Source: CAKRZE01 sp045617585
GTDB lineage: Bacteria > Bacillota > Clostridia > Oscillospirales > CAG-272
Direction: 5' to 3'
Length of the DNA stretch: 57,691 nucleotides
Assembly (NCBI GenBank): GCA_045617585.1
Contig: JAZLIW010000127.1
Location: 1-57,691, forward strand
The position numbers and the translations under genes were made by a program. Numbering within the stretch: position 1 is the stretch's first letter; every line of letters starts with the position of its first letter. This document shows positions 39,442 through 47,031 of the stretch, one piece after another. The notes under the pieces are model-generated. The model worked only from the letters and a program-made list of their open reading frames with translations, searched no databases and was not told the DNA's origin.

Positions 39442-42400
39442 AAAAGAAATGGACCGCCGTGCTCCTCGCCGCGCTCACCGTGCTGGGGACCGCGGCACTG
39501 ACCGGCTGTGAAACCGAAAAAATCGAGGTGAATCCACTGATGACAAACGCAAACGGCGTGAAAACGCTTGATCTGAACGGCAAATGGGATTTTTACAGAG
39601 ATGAAAGAGCTTCCGTCCGTTCCGTCTCCGGCTGCACGGAGGCGGTCACTCCCGTCCCGCTCAAATGGAACGAGATCGCTTCCCTGACCCTTTCCCTGCC
39701 CCGTCCGGAAGAGATCGTTTATCCCAAGCTGACGGTCACCGTCTCCTTTACGAACGATATCGCGACGGAAAACGGCACGGTCCCGGCGATCTTCGCCCGC
39801 GTCAACGGCGGCGAATGGTACCGCACCGCGCTCACCGATCTCACCAATAATCCGCTCACCGACGTGCACGAGGTCGACGTCGGCGTCTGCCTCTCCGACC
39901 TGAAAGCAGGAGACAACGTCGTCCAGATCTCGACGAACGTCACCTCCGGCTCGTTCTCTCTGCTGACCGGTCCCGGCGGGAACGGAACCTCCGCGCTCAC
40001 CGCCTCCGAAGGCGCCCCGGTGAAGACCAAAGGAGATTTCGCGGTCGAGCTCGTATATTATCCGGTCATCCTCTTCGGCTCCTCCCTCCGTGAGATCAGC
40101 GTCCCCGGCGTATGGGAGACCCAGCTCGAGGACGGTGAAGACTACACCGCCTACAACGGCGTCGGCTGGTACCGCACCTCCTTCGACCTGCCCGAGGCAG
40201 GCGAGGGAAAACAGTACGTCCTGAACTTCGACGCGATCGACTATTACGCCGAGGTCTGGCTGAACGACCGCTTCCTTGCCTCGCATGAGGACGGCTACAC
40301 CCGCCTCTCCGTGGATCTGACGGAGTTCGGCGATATCTTACGCAAAAAGGACAACGTCCTCACCGTCCGCGTCACCGATCAGGATACGGCGGCGGGCGCG
40401 GAATTCCCGATCAAGGAGACCCTTGCAGGCTTCTTCCACGATTCGGTCGGCATCAACTTTGCCGGGATCTGGAATAACGTCTATCTGAACGAGCGCGGCG
40501 TCCTCCGTGTGACCGATATCACCGTCGAGCCGGATATCGGCACGATGGAAGCGAAGATCACGGTCACCGCGAAAAACGCCTCAGGCACCGCGGTCACCGA
40601 GGACCTGAAGGTCACCGTGACCGACGCCGACGGAAAGACCGTCGGCAGCGCGGACGCCGGAGAGATCACCCTCGCGCCCGGTGCCGTCGGAACAAAGACC
40701 GTCACCGTCAAGGTCGACGGCGCAAAGTTATGGGAGATCTCCTCTCCCGTCGTCTACCGTGCCGCCGCGGAGACCGCAAACGACCGTGCCGTCACCTCCT
40801 TCGGCTTCACCTCGGTCGGGATGCAGGAGGGCAGGATTCTCTTCAACGGCAGGCCGGTCAAGCTGAACGGCATCCTGTCGTGGCTCGGCAACTGGGATCA
40901 GATCAGCCCGCTCTACGACGATACCGTCTTCCGCACCCAGATCCGTCAGCTCAAGGAATACGGCTTCAACACGATCAAATTCTGCCTCGTCGTCCCGCCG
41001 GAAAAGATCCTTGATATCTGCGACGAGGAGGGCATTTACGTCTACATTGAATACCCGGTCTGGAACCCGGTGCAGTCCGCAGGCTTCTATGAAAGAGCCT
41101 ACTCCGAGATCGCCCGCATGGTCAATATGAGCAAGAATCATCCCTCGGTCGTCATGAGCGATTTCAACTGCGAAATGGGCGCCTTTGACGAGAAGATGAC
41201 CGCGTTCATGACCTGGTGCGTCGCCACCGGCAAGAAGATCGACACCAACCGTCTCTTCACCGACAACTCCTCCACCGGTCAGCAGCTCTTCGACGGTGAC
41301 ATCGACTTCTGGACCTTCCATCCCTATACCGACGCGCGTGCCTTTGCGGATTACGCGAAGAACATCGTGAACATGCGCAACTCGAACGGCGTCAAGCCGG
41401 TCGTCTTCGGTGAGTACGCGGACTACCCGGCGCTTGCCGACTTTGAGAAGATCAAGGCGGCGAACGGTGGCAATATCCCGTGGAACTGGGAGGTCGTGGA
41501 CGATCCCTTCCGCGCCGACCTCTATTTTGCGGACCTCGGCTATTCCGAGGAGCAGATCGCACGCATGATCAGGGCCTCCGAAAAGAACAGCCGTGACATG
41601 AAAATGTATCTCGTGCAGGAAACCAAGAAGGCGGACGGCGTTGCCGCTTACTTCCTCACGATCATTCAGGATATCGGGCACAGCATTGCGGGCTTCTTCA
41701 ACGAGCTCGGCGAAATGAAGTTCGATCCTGCGGATACGGCGTTCTTAAAGGAAACGACCCTCCTCATGGAAAAGACCGTCCTGAATTACGTGGGCGGCAC
41801 GCAGACCGAGATCCGTCCCGCGCTCTCCTTCTACGGCAGCGAAACGATCGGCAGCGCCGCGCTCTCCTACCGCATCGTCTCCCTTGACGGCAAGGAGCTT
41901 TCCTCCGGCACGCTGACCGACGGCTTCTTCCCCGAAAACGGGACCTACGAGGTCATCTGCACGGAAAAGATCGACGTTCCCGCGGTCGATACCGCGACCC
42001 GCTGCACGCTCTTCCTGACGCTGACCGATTCCAAGGGATACCGGCTGGAGAACAAGTGGGAGATCCATATCTACCCGAAGGACTTTATCACCGAGGCGTA
42101 CGCCGCCGGGAAGAAGATCATGTACGCGGGTGACAGCGCGGCGAACGGCTTTGAAAAGCGCTATCCCTTCGCCGAAAAGTGGAAGGACGGTTCCGCGCCC
42201 GACCTGCTCGTTGCCTTCGGAAAGCTGACGAACGCGCAGCTCGACTATCTGAAGAAGGGCGGCAGCGTGATCTATCTCGGCACCGGCAGCGAGGCCGTCA
42301 AGGTCGAAAAGGGAACCTACTATTCCCAGTACGTCATGCTGAACTACCCGATCGAGGATCATCCGCTGGTCGCGGCGCTCGCCTCCGACGGCTACGGCGG

Positions 42401-42647
42401 AACGCAGTTCCTCGAAATGCAGACCCAGTACGTGATCACGCAGGACAGAGAAAATCCGCTCTCTCACTCGATCATCGGCAAGGTCCTGCTCCGTGACAAC
42501 GTTCCCGATTCCCTGCAGACCGGCTCCTACCTCTCCGAGTTCAGAATCGGCAGCGGGACCCTGCTCCAGAGCACCCTCGACTTCAACGGCGATCCCGTCC
42601 TCGGCAATTACCTGCTCGACGAAATGATGAAATATCTGCTCGGCTGA
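39438..42647 (+). CDS. Lipoprotein glycoside hydrolase family 2
   Basis: A 1069-residue retaining glycosidase-like enzyme. The signal peptide ends in a lipobox (LTGC, Cys24), so it is anchored outside the cell. An N-terminal beta domain is followed by the GH2 jelly roll (ISVPGVWETQL to YAEVWLNDRFLASHEDGYT), an Ig-like domain and the TIM barrel (INFAGIWNNVYL, FNGRPVKLNGILSW, then IRQLKEYGFNTIKFCLV). The acid/base is probably Glu579 in SDFNCEMG, where Cys replaces the usual Asn, and the nucleophile Glu659 in VVFGEYADY. About 350 further residues of beta-rich and alpha/beta character follow. The start overlaps the Ig-protein stop. Sugar specificity cannot be told. Confidence 0.92.
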   Translation: MKKKWTAVLLAALTVLGTAALTGCETEKIEVNPLMTNANGVKTLDLNGKWDFYRDERASVRSVSGCTEAVTPVPLKWNEIASLTLSLPRPEEIVYPKLTVTVSFTNDIATENGTVPAIFARVNGGEWYRTALTDLTNNPLTDVHEVDVGVCLSDLKAGDNVVQISTNVTSGSFSLLTGPGGNGTSALTASEGAPVKTKGDFAVELVYYPVILFGSSLREISVPGVWETQLEDGEDYTAYNGVGWYRTSFDLPEAGEGKQYVLNFDAIDYYAEVWLNDRFLASHEDGYTRLSVDLTEFGDILRKKDNVLTVRVTDQDTAAGAEFPIKETLAGFFHDSVGINFAGIWNNVYLNERGVLRVTDITVEPDIGTMEAKITVTAKNASGTAVTEDLKVTVTDADGKTVGSADAGEITLAPGAVGTKTVTVKVDGAKLWEISSPVVYRAAAETANDRAVTSFGFTSVGMQEGRILFNGRPVKLNGILSWLGNWDQISPLYDDTVFRTQIRQLKEYGFNTIKFCLVVPPEKILDICDEEGIYVYIEYPVWNPVQSAGFYERAYSEIARMVNMSKNHPSVVMSDFNCEMGAFDEKMTAFMTWCVATGKKIDTNRLFTDNSSTGQQLFDGDIDFWTFHPYTDARAFADYAKNIVNMRNSNGVKPVVFGEYADYPALADFEKIKAANGGNIPWNWEVVDDPFRADLYFADLGYSEEQIARMIRASEKNSRDMKMYLVQETKKADGVAAYFLTIIQDIGHSIAGFFNELGEMKFDPADTAFLKETTLLMEKTVLNYVGGTQTEIRPALSFYGSETIGSAALSYRIVSLDGKELSSGTLTDGFFPENGTYEVICTEKIDVPAVDTATRCTLFLTLTDSKGYRLENKWEIHIYPKDFITEAYAAGKKIMYAGDSAANGFEKRYPFAEKWKDGSAPDLLVAFGKLTNAQLDYLKKGGSVIYLGTGSEAVKVEKGTYYSQYVMLNYPIEDHPLVAALASDGYGGTQFLEMQTQYVITQDRENPLSHSIIGKVLLRDNVPDSLQTGSYLSEFRIGSGTLLQSTLDFNGDPVLGNYLLDEMMKYLLG

Positions 42648-42668
42648 TCCGGGCACACCATGAAAAAA

Positions 42669-42699
42669 GAGACTGTCGCTTCGGCGGCAGCCTCTTTTT
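42669..42699. terminator. Bidirectional terminator with UUCG loop
   Basis: GAGACTGTCGC and GCGGCAGCCTC pair around TTCG (one mismatch, one wobble). Six A precede and five T follow, so it serves both the GH2 gene and the convergent beta-helix gene. Confidence 0.9.
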
Positions 42700-42727
42700 G
42701 CGTTGGGGAACATCCCCGTATTTTTGT

Positions 42728-44008
42728 TCAGCCCGGAATATGGAATTTCGGTGCCTCGCGCTTTTCGGCGGCAATGTTGAAGCCGATCTGCGCGCCCGCC
42801 TTTTCGTCCTTCACGATACGGGCACCGCCCGAGAATTTGTTTGCGAGGATCACGCAGTCCTGCACGTTTTCCGACACCGTGATATGGCAGGGCTTGTCGT
42901 CGATGAAATCGCAGGAGGTGATCGCCGCCGTGCGGCAGTTGATCTCGACCGAGGGTGCCTTGCCCTTCGTCCCGGGGAACTGATCCCAGCCCGTGAAATG
43001 GCAGCCGTTCAGGATCACGTGTCCCCTGCCGTTCAGGTGCAGGTTGGAGCGGGTCCCGGGGTTCCCCTGCGAGCCGGGGGCGACACCCCAGAAGCCGCAG
43101 CCGTTCAGACGGACGGGGCCCTGATTGGTCTCGTTCACGACGAAATCGCCCATGAACTGGCAGTTGTTGAAGGAAACGCCCGCGTGCGGCTGGAGCGCGT
43201 CGATCTGCACCGTGATCGGGGCGATATCGTGCCCGCACTGGGTCAGGACGGCGTTGCCGGGTCCCGCGCCGAAATCGCCGAAGCGGAAGCCGATATGATA
43301 GAAGATCGAGAAGCAGTTGACCATATACTCCCAGTCGGTGCGCCCGATGATGAACGCCTCGCCCTCCTCGACCATGAACTTCACGATCGCGGGCTTCATC
43401 GACCACCACGGGTTGAAGTGGACGTCCTCCACTCTGCCGATGTCGTAGATGGCGTTGATATAGATGCCGCGGCGCAGCGGCTGACCGAACACGCGGGAAA
43501 TGATGTGACGCTCGTTCTTCGAGGCGTCGATCGCGTTATAGGGATTGAGCAGCTCGGTGTCGATGATCGCCGGATCCTTGCCGCGCATCGCGACCGTCCA
43601 CGGATAGGGATAGGGCACGCCGTCCTCCCGCTGCTCCGGATACCAGACGAGGACGCCCTTCAGCGTCGCGTTGGTATTCAGCGTAATGAACGCGGGCGCG
43701 TCTTCGTTTCCCCGGTCGGCGTACGGGCAAAGCACGGTACCGAAGTCGCCCGGCTTCGGCAGTCCCGCGTCCCGGTTGCCGTTGTGAGCGGGCACCGAGC
43801 CGAAGGAGCCCTGCAGGGTCACGCCGACCGGGATGTTCAGCCGCCCGTCGAAGCGGTATTTCCCGGGAGGCGCGTACACGATGCCGCCTTTTTCTCCCGC
43901 CTTGGAGAGCGCGGCGCTGAACGCCGCCGTGTTGTCGGTCACGCCGTCCCCGACGGCGCCGAAATCAAGGACCGAATACAGTCCCGCGAAGGATTCTGTC
44001 AGATTCAT
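42728..44008 (-). CDS. Right-handed beta-helix protein (pectate-lyase-3-like), no signal peptide
   Basis: A 426-residue protein. It begins MNLTESFAGLYSVLDFGAVG, with the DFGAVGDGVTDNTAAF block that opens pectate-lyase-3/glycosyl-hydrolase-28-like beta helices of the phage-tailspike type. IVYAPPGKYRFDGRL follows, then many Asn/Gly-rich turns (GVSFNNCQFMGDFVVNE, RGHVILNGCHFTGW). A GGGGG site supports the start. Surprisingly there is no signal peptide, though relatives act on extracellular polymers. Its promoter is at 44039-44067 and it ends at the bidirectional terminator. It faces the GH2 gene, so a carbohydrate role is plausible. Catalytic residues cannot be named. Confidence 0.87.
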   Translation of the reverse strand: MNLTESFAGLYSVLDFGAVGDGVTDNTAAFSAALSKAGEKGGIVYAPPGKYRFDGRLNIPVGVTLQGSFGSVPAHNGNRDAGLPKPGDFGTVLCPYADRGNEDAPAFITLNTNATLKGVLVWYPEQREDGVPYPYPWTVAMRGKDPAIIDTELLNPYNAIDASKNERHIISRVFGQPLRRGIYINAIYDIGRVEDVHFNPWWSMKPAIVKFMVEEGEAFIIGRTDWEYMVNCFSIFYHIGFRFGDFGAGPGNAVLTQCGHDIAPITVQIDALQPHAGVSFNNCQFMGDFVVNETNQGPVRLNGCGFWGVAPGSQGNPGTRSNLHLNGRGHVILNGCHFTGWDQFPGTKGKAPSVEINCRTAAITSCDFIDDKPCHITVSENVQDCVILANKFSGGARIVKDEKAGAQIGFNIAAEKREAPKFHIPG

Positions 44009-44038
44009 ACGATCTGCCCCCTTTCCTGTTCTGTCTCC

Positions 44039-44067
44039 AGTATAACACACGCCGGAGGCGGTGTCAA
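44039..44067 (-). promoter_or_regulatory. Sigma-A promoter of the beta-helix gene
   Basis: Minus strand: TTGACA (44062-44067), 17-base spacer, TATACT (44039-44044), with TGT before the -10. It lies just after the WecB stop. Confidence 0.88.
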
Positions 44068-44115
44068 TGTTTCCGTCTCCGGCGCGCGTCTTTTTTTCGG
44101 TTTTTCTTTTTTTCT

Positions 44116-45225
44116 CTACGGAACGTATTCCCCGCAGGTCCCGGTCTCCAGCACGTCCGCGATCCGTCGGCTCGCCTCTCCGTCCCCGTACGGACGTGAG
44201 GAGGAGCAAAGCGGACGGGCCGCGGTCCCGTCGAGCTGCCGGGAAAACGCCCGGTAAACGTCCTCTTCGCCGGTCCCGACGGGCAGCGCCGTCCCCTCGT
44301 CCACGCCTTCCGTCCGTTCCGTTCTGTTCCGCAGGACGAGGACCGGCTTGCCGAGCGCGGCGCATTCCTCCTGCAGCCCGCCCGAATCGGTCAGGCAGAG
44401 GAAGCACGCTTTCTCGAGGCGGCGGCATTCCGCGACGCCGAGCGGCCCCGTGAGGAGGACCTGCCCGCAGTCCCCGAGTTCCTCTTCGGCGATCTGCCGT
44501 ACCGCCGGGTTCGGATGGACCGGGAAGATCACGCGGACGTCGGGATGCTCCGCAAGGACCCGCTTCACCGCGCGCAGCGCGCCCCGCATCGGCTGACCGA
44601 GGTTCTCCCGGCGGTGGGCGGTGAGAAGGACGGTGCGCTCCGGAAGGAGCTCCGGCAGGACGCGCGGTCCTTCCTCCTTCACGGGGAGACGCATCGCGTC
44701 GATCACCGTATTGCCCGTCACGAAAACGCGGCGGGGATCCTTCCCTTCTTTGAGCAGGTTCTCCTTCGCGTGCGGCGTCGGGGCAAAATCAAGGGAGGAA
44801 AGCAGCCCGACCGCCCTGCGGTTGAATTCCTCCGGGAACGGGGCGGAAAGATCGTAGGTCCGCAGCCCCGCCTCGACGTGCCCGACCGGGATCCCGAGAT
44901 AATAGCAGGCAAGCGCGGCGGAAAACGCCGTGGTGGTATCCCCGTGGACGAGCACGGCATCCGGCGCCGCCGCCCGGAGGACGTCCCGCATCCCGTTCAT
45001 CGTGTCCGCCGTGAGACCGAACAGGGTCTGCTCCTCCCGCATGACGCGCAGATCGGCGTCGGGCGTGATGCCGAAAGCGCGCAGGACGCCGTCGAGCATA
45101 TCTCGGTGCTGCCCGGTCACGCAGACCGTGACTCCGAACGCCGGGCGCTTTTTCAGTTCAGACACGAGGGGTGCCATCTTGATCGCGTCCGGCCGCGTGC
45201 CGAACACGAGCATGATCTTTTTCAT
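44116..45225 (-). CDS. wecB: UDP-N-acetylglucosamine 2-epimerase (non-hydrolysing)
   Basis: Interconverts UDP-GlcNAc and UDP-ManNAc, 369 residues from MKKIMLVFGTRPDAIKMAPL. Family blocks: VTGQHRDMLDGVL, VLVHGDTTTAF, GHVEAGLRTYDLSAPFPEE, GNTVIDAM, LTAHRRENLG, VIFPVHPNP and LTDSGGLQEECAALGKPVLVLRNRTERTEGV. A purine-rich site precedes the start. Unusually, a strong terminator ends only 23 bases before the start codon, and I see no promoter between, so expression may depend on read-through. UDP-ManNAc could feed a wall polymer or the glycan operon about 19 kb away. Confidence 0.95.
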   Translation of the reverse strand: MKKIMLVFGTRPDAIKMAPLVSELKKRPAFGVTVCVTGQHRDMLDGVLRAFGITPDADLRVMREEQTLFGLTADTMNGMRDVLRAAAPDAVLVHGDTTTAFSAALACYYLGIPVGHVEAGLRTYDLSAPFPEEFNRRAVGLLSSLDFAPTPHAKENLLKEGKDPRRVFVTGNTVIDAMRLPVKEEGPRVLPELLPERTVLLTAHRRENLGQPMRGALRAVKRVLAEHPDVRVIFPVHPNPAVRQIAEEELGDCGQVLLTGPLGVAECRRLEKACFLCLTDSGGLQEECAALGKPVLVLRNRTERTEGVDEGTALPVGTGEEDVYRAFSRQLDGTAARPLCSSSRPYGDGEASRRIADVLETGTCGEYVP

Positions 45226-45248
45226 CCGTTCCGCCTTTCTTCCGTCCG

Positions 45249-45280
45249 AAAAAAGCAGGGCTTCCGTCCGGACGCCCTGC
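45249..45280 (-). terminator. Rho-independent terminator between sugar-binding protein and wecB
   Basis: Minus strand: GCAGGGC pairs with GCCCTGC, with inner pairing GTCCGGAC-like bases, followed by six T (45254-45249). It stands 38 bases after the binding-protein stop and 23 bases before the wecB start, so it may work as an attenuator. Confidence 0.9.
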
Positions 45281-45318
45281 TTTCGCAATGATTCAGTTCA
45301 GGTGTTTCGCCGCAGGGA

Positions 45319-46788
45319 TCAGGCAAGCATGATATACTTGTCGACCGCGTCGAACAGCGCCTTCTCCGCCTTGTCCTCGATCGCGGCAAAGTCGGAAGCG
45401 ACGTTTCTGCTCTTTCTGCTGCACATACCGAGCGTCAGGTCAGACAGACCGCCGAAGTCGTACATATAACCGATGTCGTAACGGACGGTGGCAAGGATCA
45501 GGTCGATGATCTCCTTGGACTCGTCGTCACGGGTGTTCTTCCACTTCAGGTACGCGTCGTAGTACTTGGGGGTCAGGATGTTCTTGGAGGCTGCGCCGAG
45601 AGAGTCGGTGACCCACGCGGTGAACTCAAGGTCCTCGTTATCGTACGGGATGACCATGACGGAACCGACGTGAGGATTGATGGTGTGCCAGTAGTTCTCC
45701 TGAGAATCGTCCAGCATCGGGATCGGGAGGATACCGAAGTTGGTCTCCATCTGACGGAGCTGCTCGACCGCGTGGAACTCGTTGAAGTCGAAGAGTGCCT
45801 GGTTGTTGATGAACATCGGCTTCAGAACGTCCTCGTTGTTGTCGGAATAGGAAAGGGTCTCGTCGAACATAATGTCGAACCACATATCCAGCGCGTCGAC
45901 GGTACGGTCGTTCATGAAGGAGATCTCGGGGATATCGTCCTCGTCCTTGGTGCAGAAGGAACTTTCGGCACCGATGACGCCGAGCGCGGAAACGTCGGAG
46001 TAGTAAAGGAAGCCGTAGGTGTCGTCCTTCGTCCACTTGTCGTCGTTATTGACGTCGGAGGAAACGACGGAGCCCATGATACCGATCTGGTCGATCGTCC
46101 ATTCCTTGTTCTGGACCATCTCGTAGGGGTTGGGGAGCTGGTTGTCACGGAGCATTTCCTTGTTGAACAGCGTGACGCCGATGGACTTCTTGTACATGAT
46201 CTCGATATCGCCGGTCAGCATGAAGAGCATGTTGTAGATCGACATATCCTTGACGCAGTTCTGGTCCCACCAGTCCGCTTCGATCTCGAGCTCCGGAACG
46301 GTAAAGAGGTCGTACAGGCACTCGTCCTGAGAAAGCGTGCCGGCAGAACGGACGTTGACGAACGCGATGTCGTACAGACCGTCGTTCGCCATGACGTGGG
46401 TCTTCAGGGTGCCGCCGTCACCGTGGACACCGCCGAGCTCGGGGACGACCACGATGCCGAGCTGATCCTCAACGCGGGCGGTACGCTTGTAAACGCCGTC
46501 GTTGATATCCTCGCCGTTTTCCTCGGTCGCGTTCCAGTCGACGTCGAACCAGACGACGGTAGTCTCACCGAAGGTCATGACGGTGAATTCTCTGCCGTCG
46601 TAGTTCGTTCCTTCGGGAACGTTCTTGGGCTTGTAGGAAGTGGTGCCCGGTGCTTCCGTGTTCGACGGATCGACGGGCTTGGTTTCTTCGCTGCCGGGAT
46701 CGCTCGTGACGCAGGCTGCCAGCGTGCAGAGCACGGTCACAGTGAGAAGCGCCGCGGCAAGAAACCGTTTCCAGAAAGTGCTTTTCAT
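45319..46788 (-). CDS. Extracellular sugar-binding lipoprotein (family 1), orphan
   Basis: A 489-residue solute receptor. The signal peptide ends in LAAC (Cys26), followed by a linker rich in Pro/Thr/Glu, so it is lipid-anchored. The body has FTVMTFGETTVVWFD, DGVYKRTARVEDQLGI, ADWWDQNCVKDMSIYNMLFM, LFNKEMLRDNQLPNPYEMVQ, and ends with a helix-rich LILATVRYDIGYMYDFGGL region. The last residues (DKYIMLA) are not hydrophobic. It has its own promoter (46867-46895) and terminator, and no permease gene adjoins it. It may serve a remote transporter or act as a sensor. Ligand unknown. Confidence 0.9.
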   Translation of the reverse strand: MKSTFWKRFLAAALLTVTVLCTLAACVTSDPGSEETKPVDPSNTEAPGTTSYKPKNVPEGTNYDGREFTVMTFGETTVVWFDVDWNATEENGEDINDGVYKRTARVEDQLGIVVVPELGGVHGDGGTLKTHVMANDGLYDIAFVNVRSAGTLSQDECLYDLFTVPELEIEADWWDQNCVKDMSIYNMLFMLTGDIEIMYKKSIGVTLFNKEMLRDNQLPNPYEMVQNKEWTIDQIGIMGSVVSSDVNNDDKWTKDDTYGFLYYSDVSALGVIGAESSFCTKDEDDIPEISFMNDRTVDALDMWFDIMFDETLSYSDNNEDVLKPMFINNQALFDFNEFHAVEQLRQMETNFGILPIPMLDDSQENYWHTINPHVGSVMVIPYDNEDLEFTAWVTDSLGAASKNILTPKYYDAYLKWKNTRDDESKEIIDLILATVRYDIGYMYDFGGLSDLTLGMCSRKSRNVASDFAAIEDKAEKALFDAVDKYIMLA

Positions 46789-46866
46789 CTTGTTTCCTCC
46801 GTTTGATTTTATGTTGCCTTCCTTTTTGGGGTCGGCAAAAAACGTGCGCGTAATTTGCGTACATAC

Positions 46867-46895
46867 AGTATATCACGCCGCCGCGGTTTCGTCAA
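46867..46895 (-). promoter_or_regulatory. Sigma-A promoter of the orphan binding-protein gene
   Basis: Minus strand: TTGACG (46890-46895), 17-base spacer, TATACT (46867-46872), preceded by TGA as extended -10. The leader is about 70 bases. Confidence 0.86.
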
Positions 46896-46989
46896 GTGTT
46901 TCTTTTTCCTTTTTACCGTTTTGTAAAAAAAGCGGGAGCAAGTGCCCGTCTTTTTTCTCTTTCTTCATATATCCTTCATTTCTTTTATG

Positions 46990-46995
46990 TATAAT
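46990..46995 (+). promoter_or_regulatory. -10 box upstream of the HEXXH lipoprotein gene
   Basis: TATAAT lies 36 bases before the GTG start. No good -35 box is found at 16-18 bases, so this is a weak or activator-dependent promoter candidate. Confidence 0.5.
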
Positions 46996-47031
46996 GGGGA
47001 CAAACGAACCGAAAAAAGAAAGGGATCTGCC

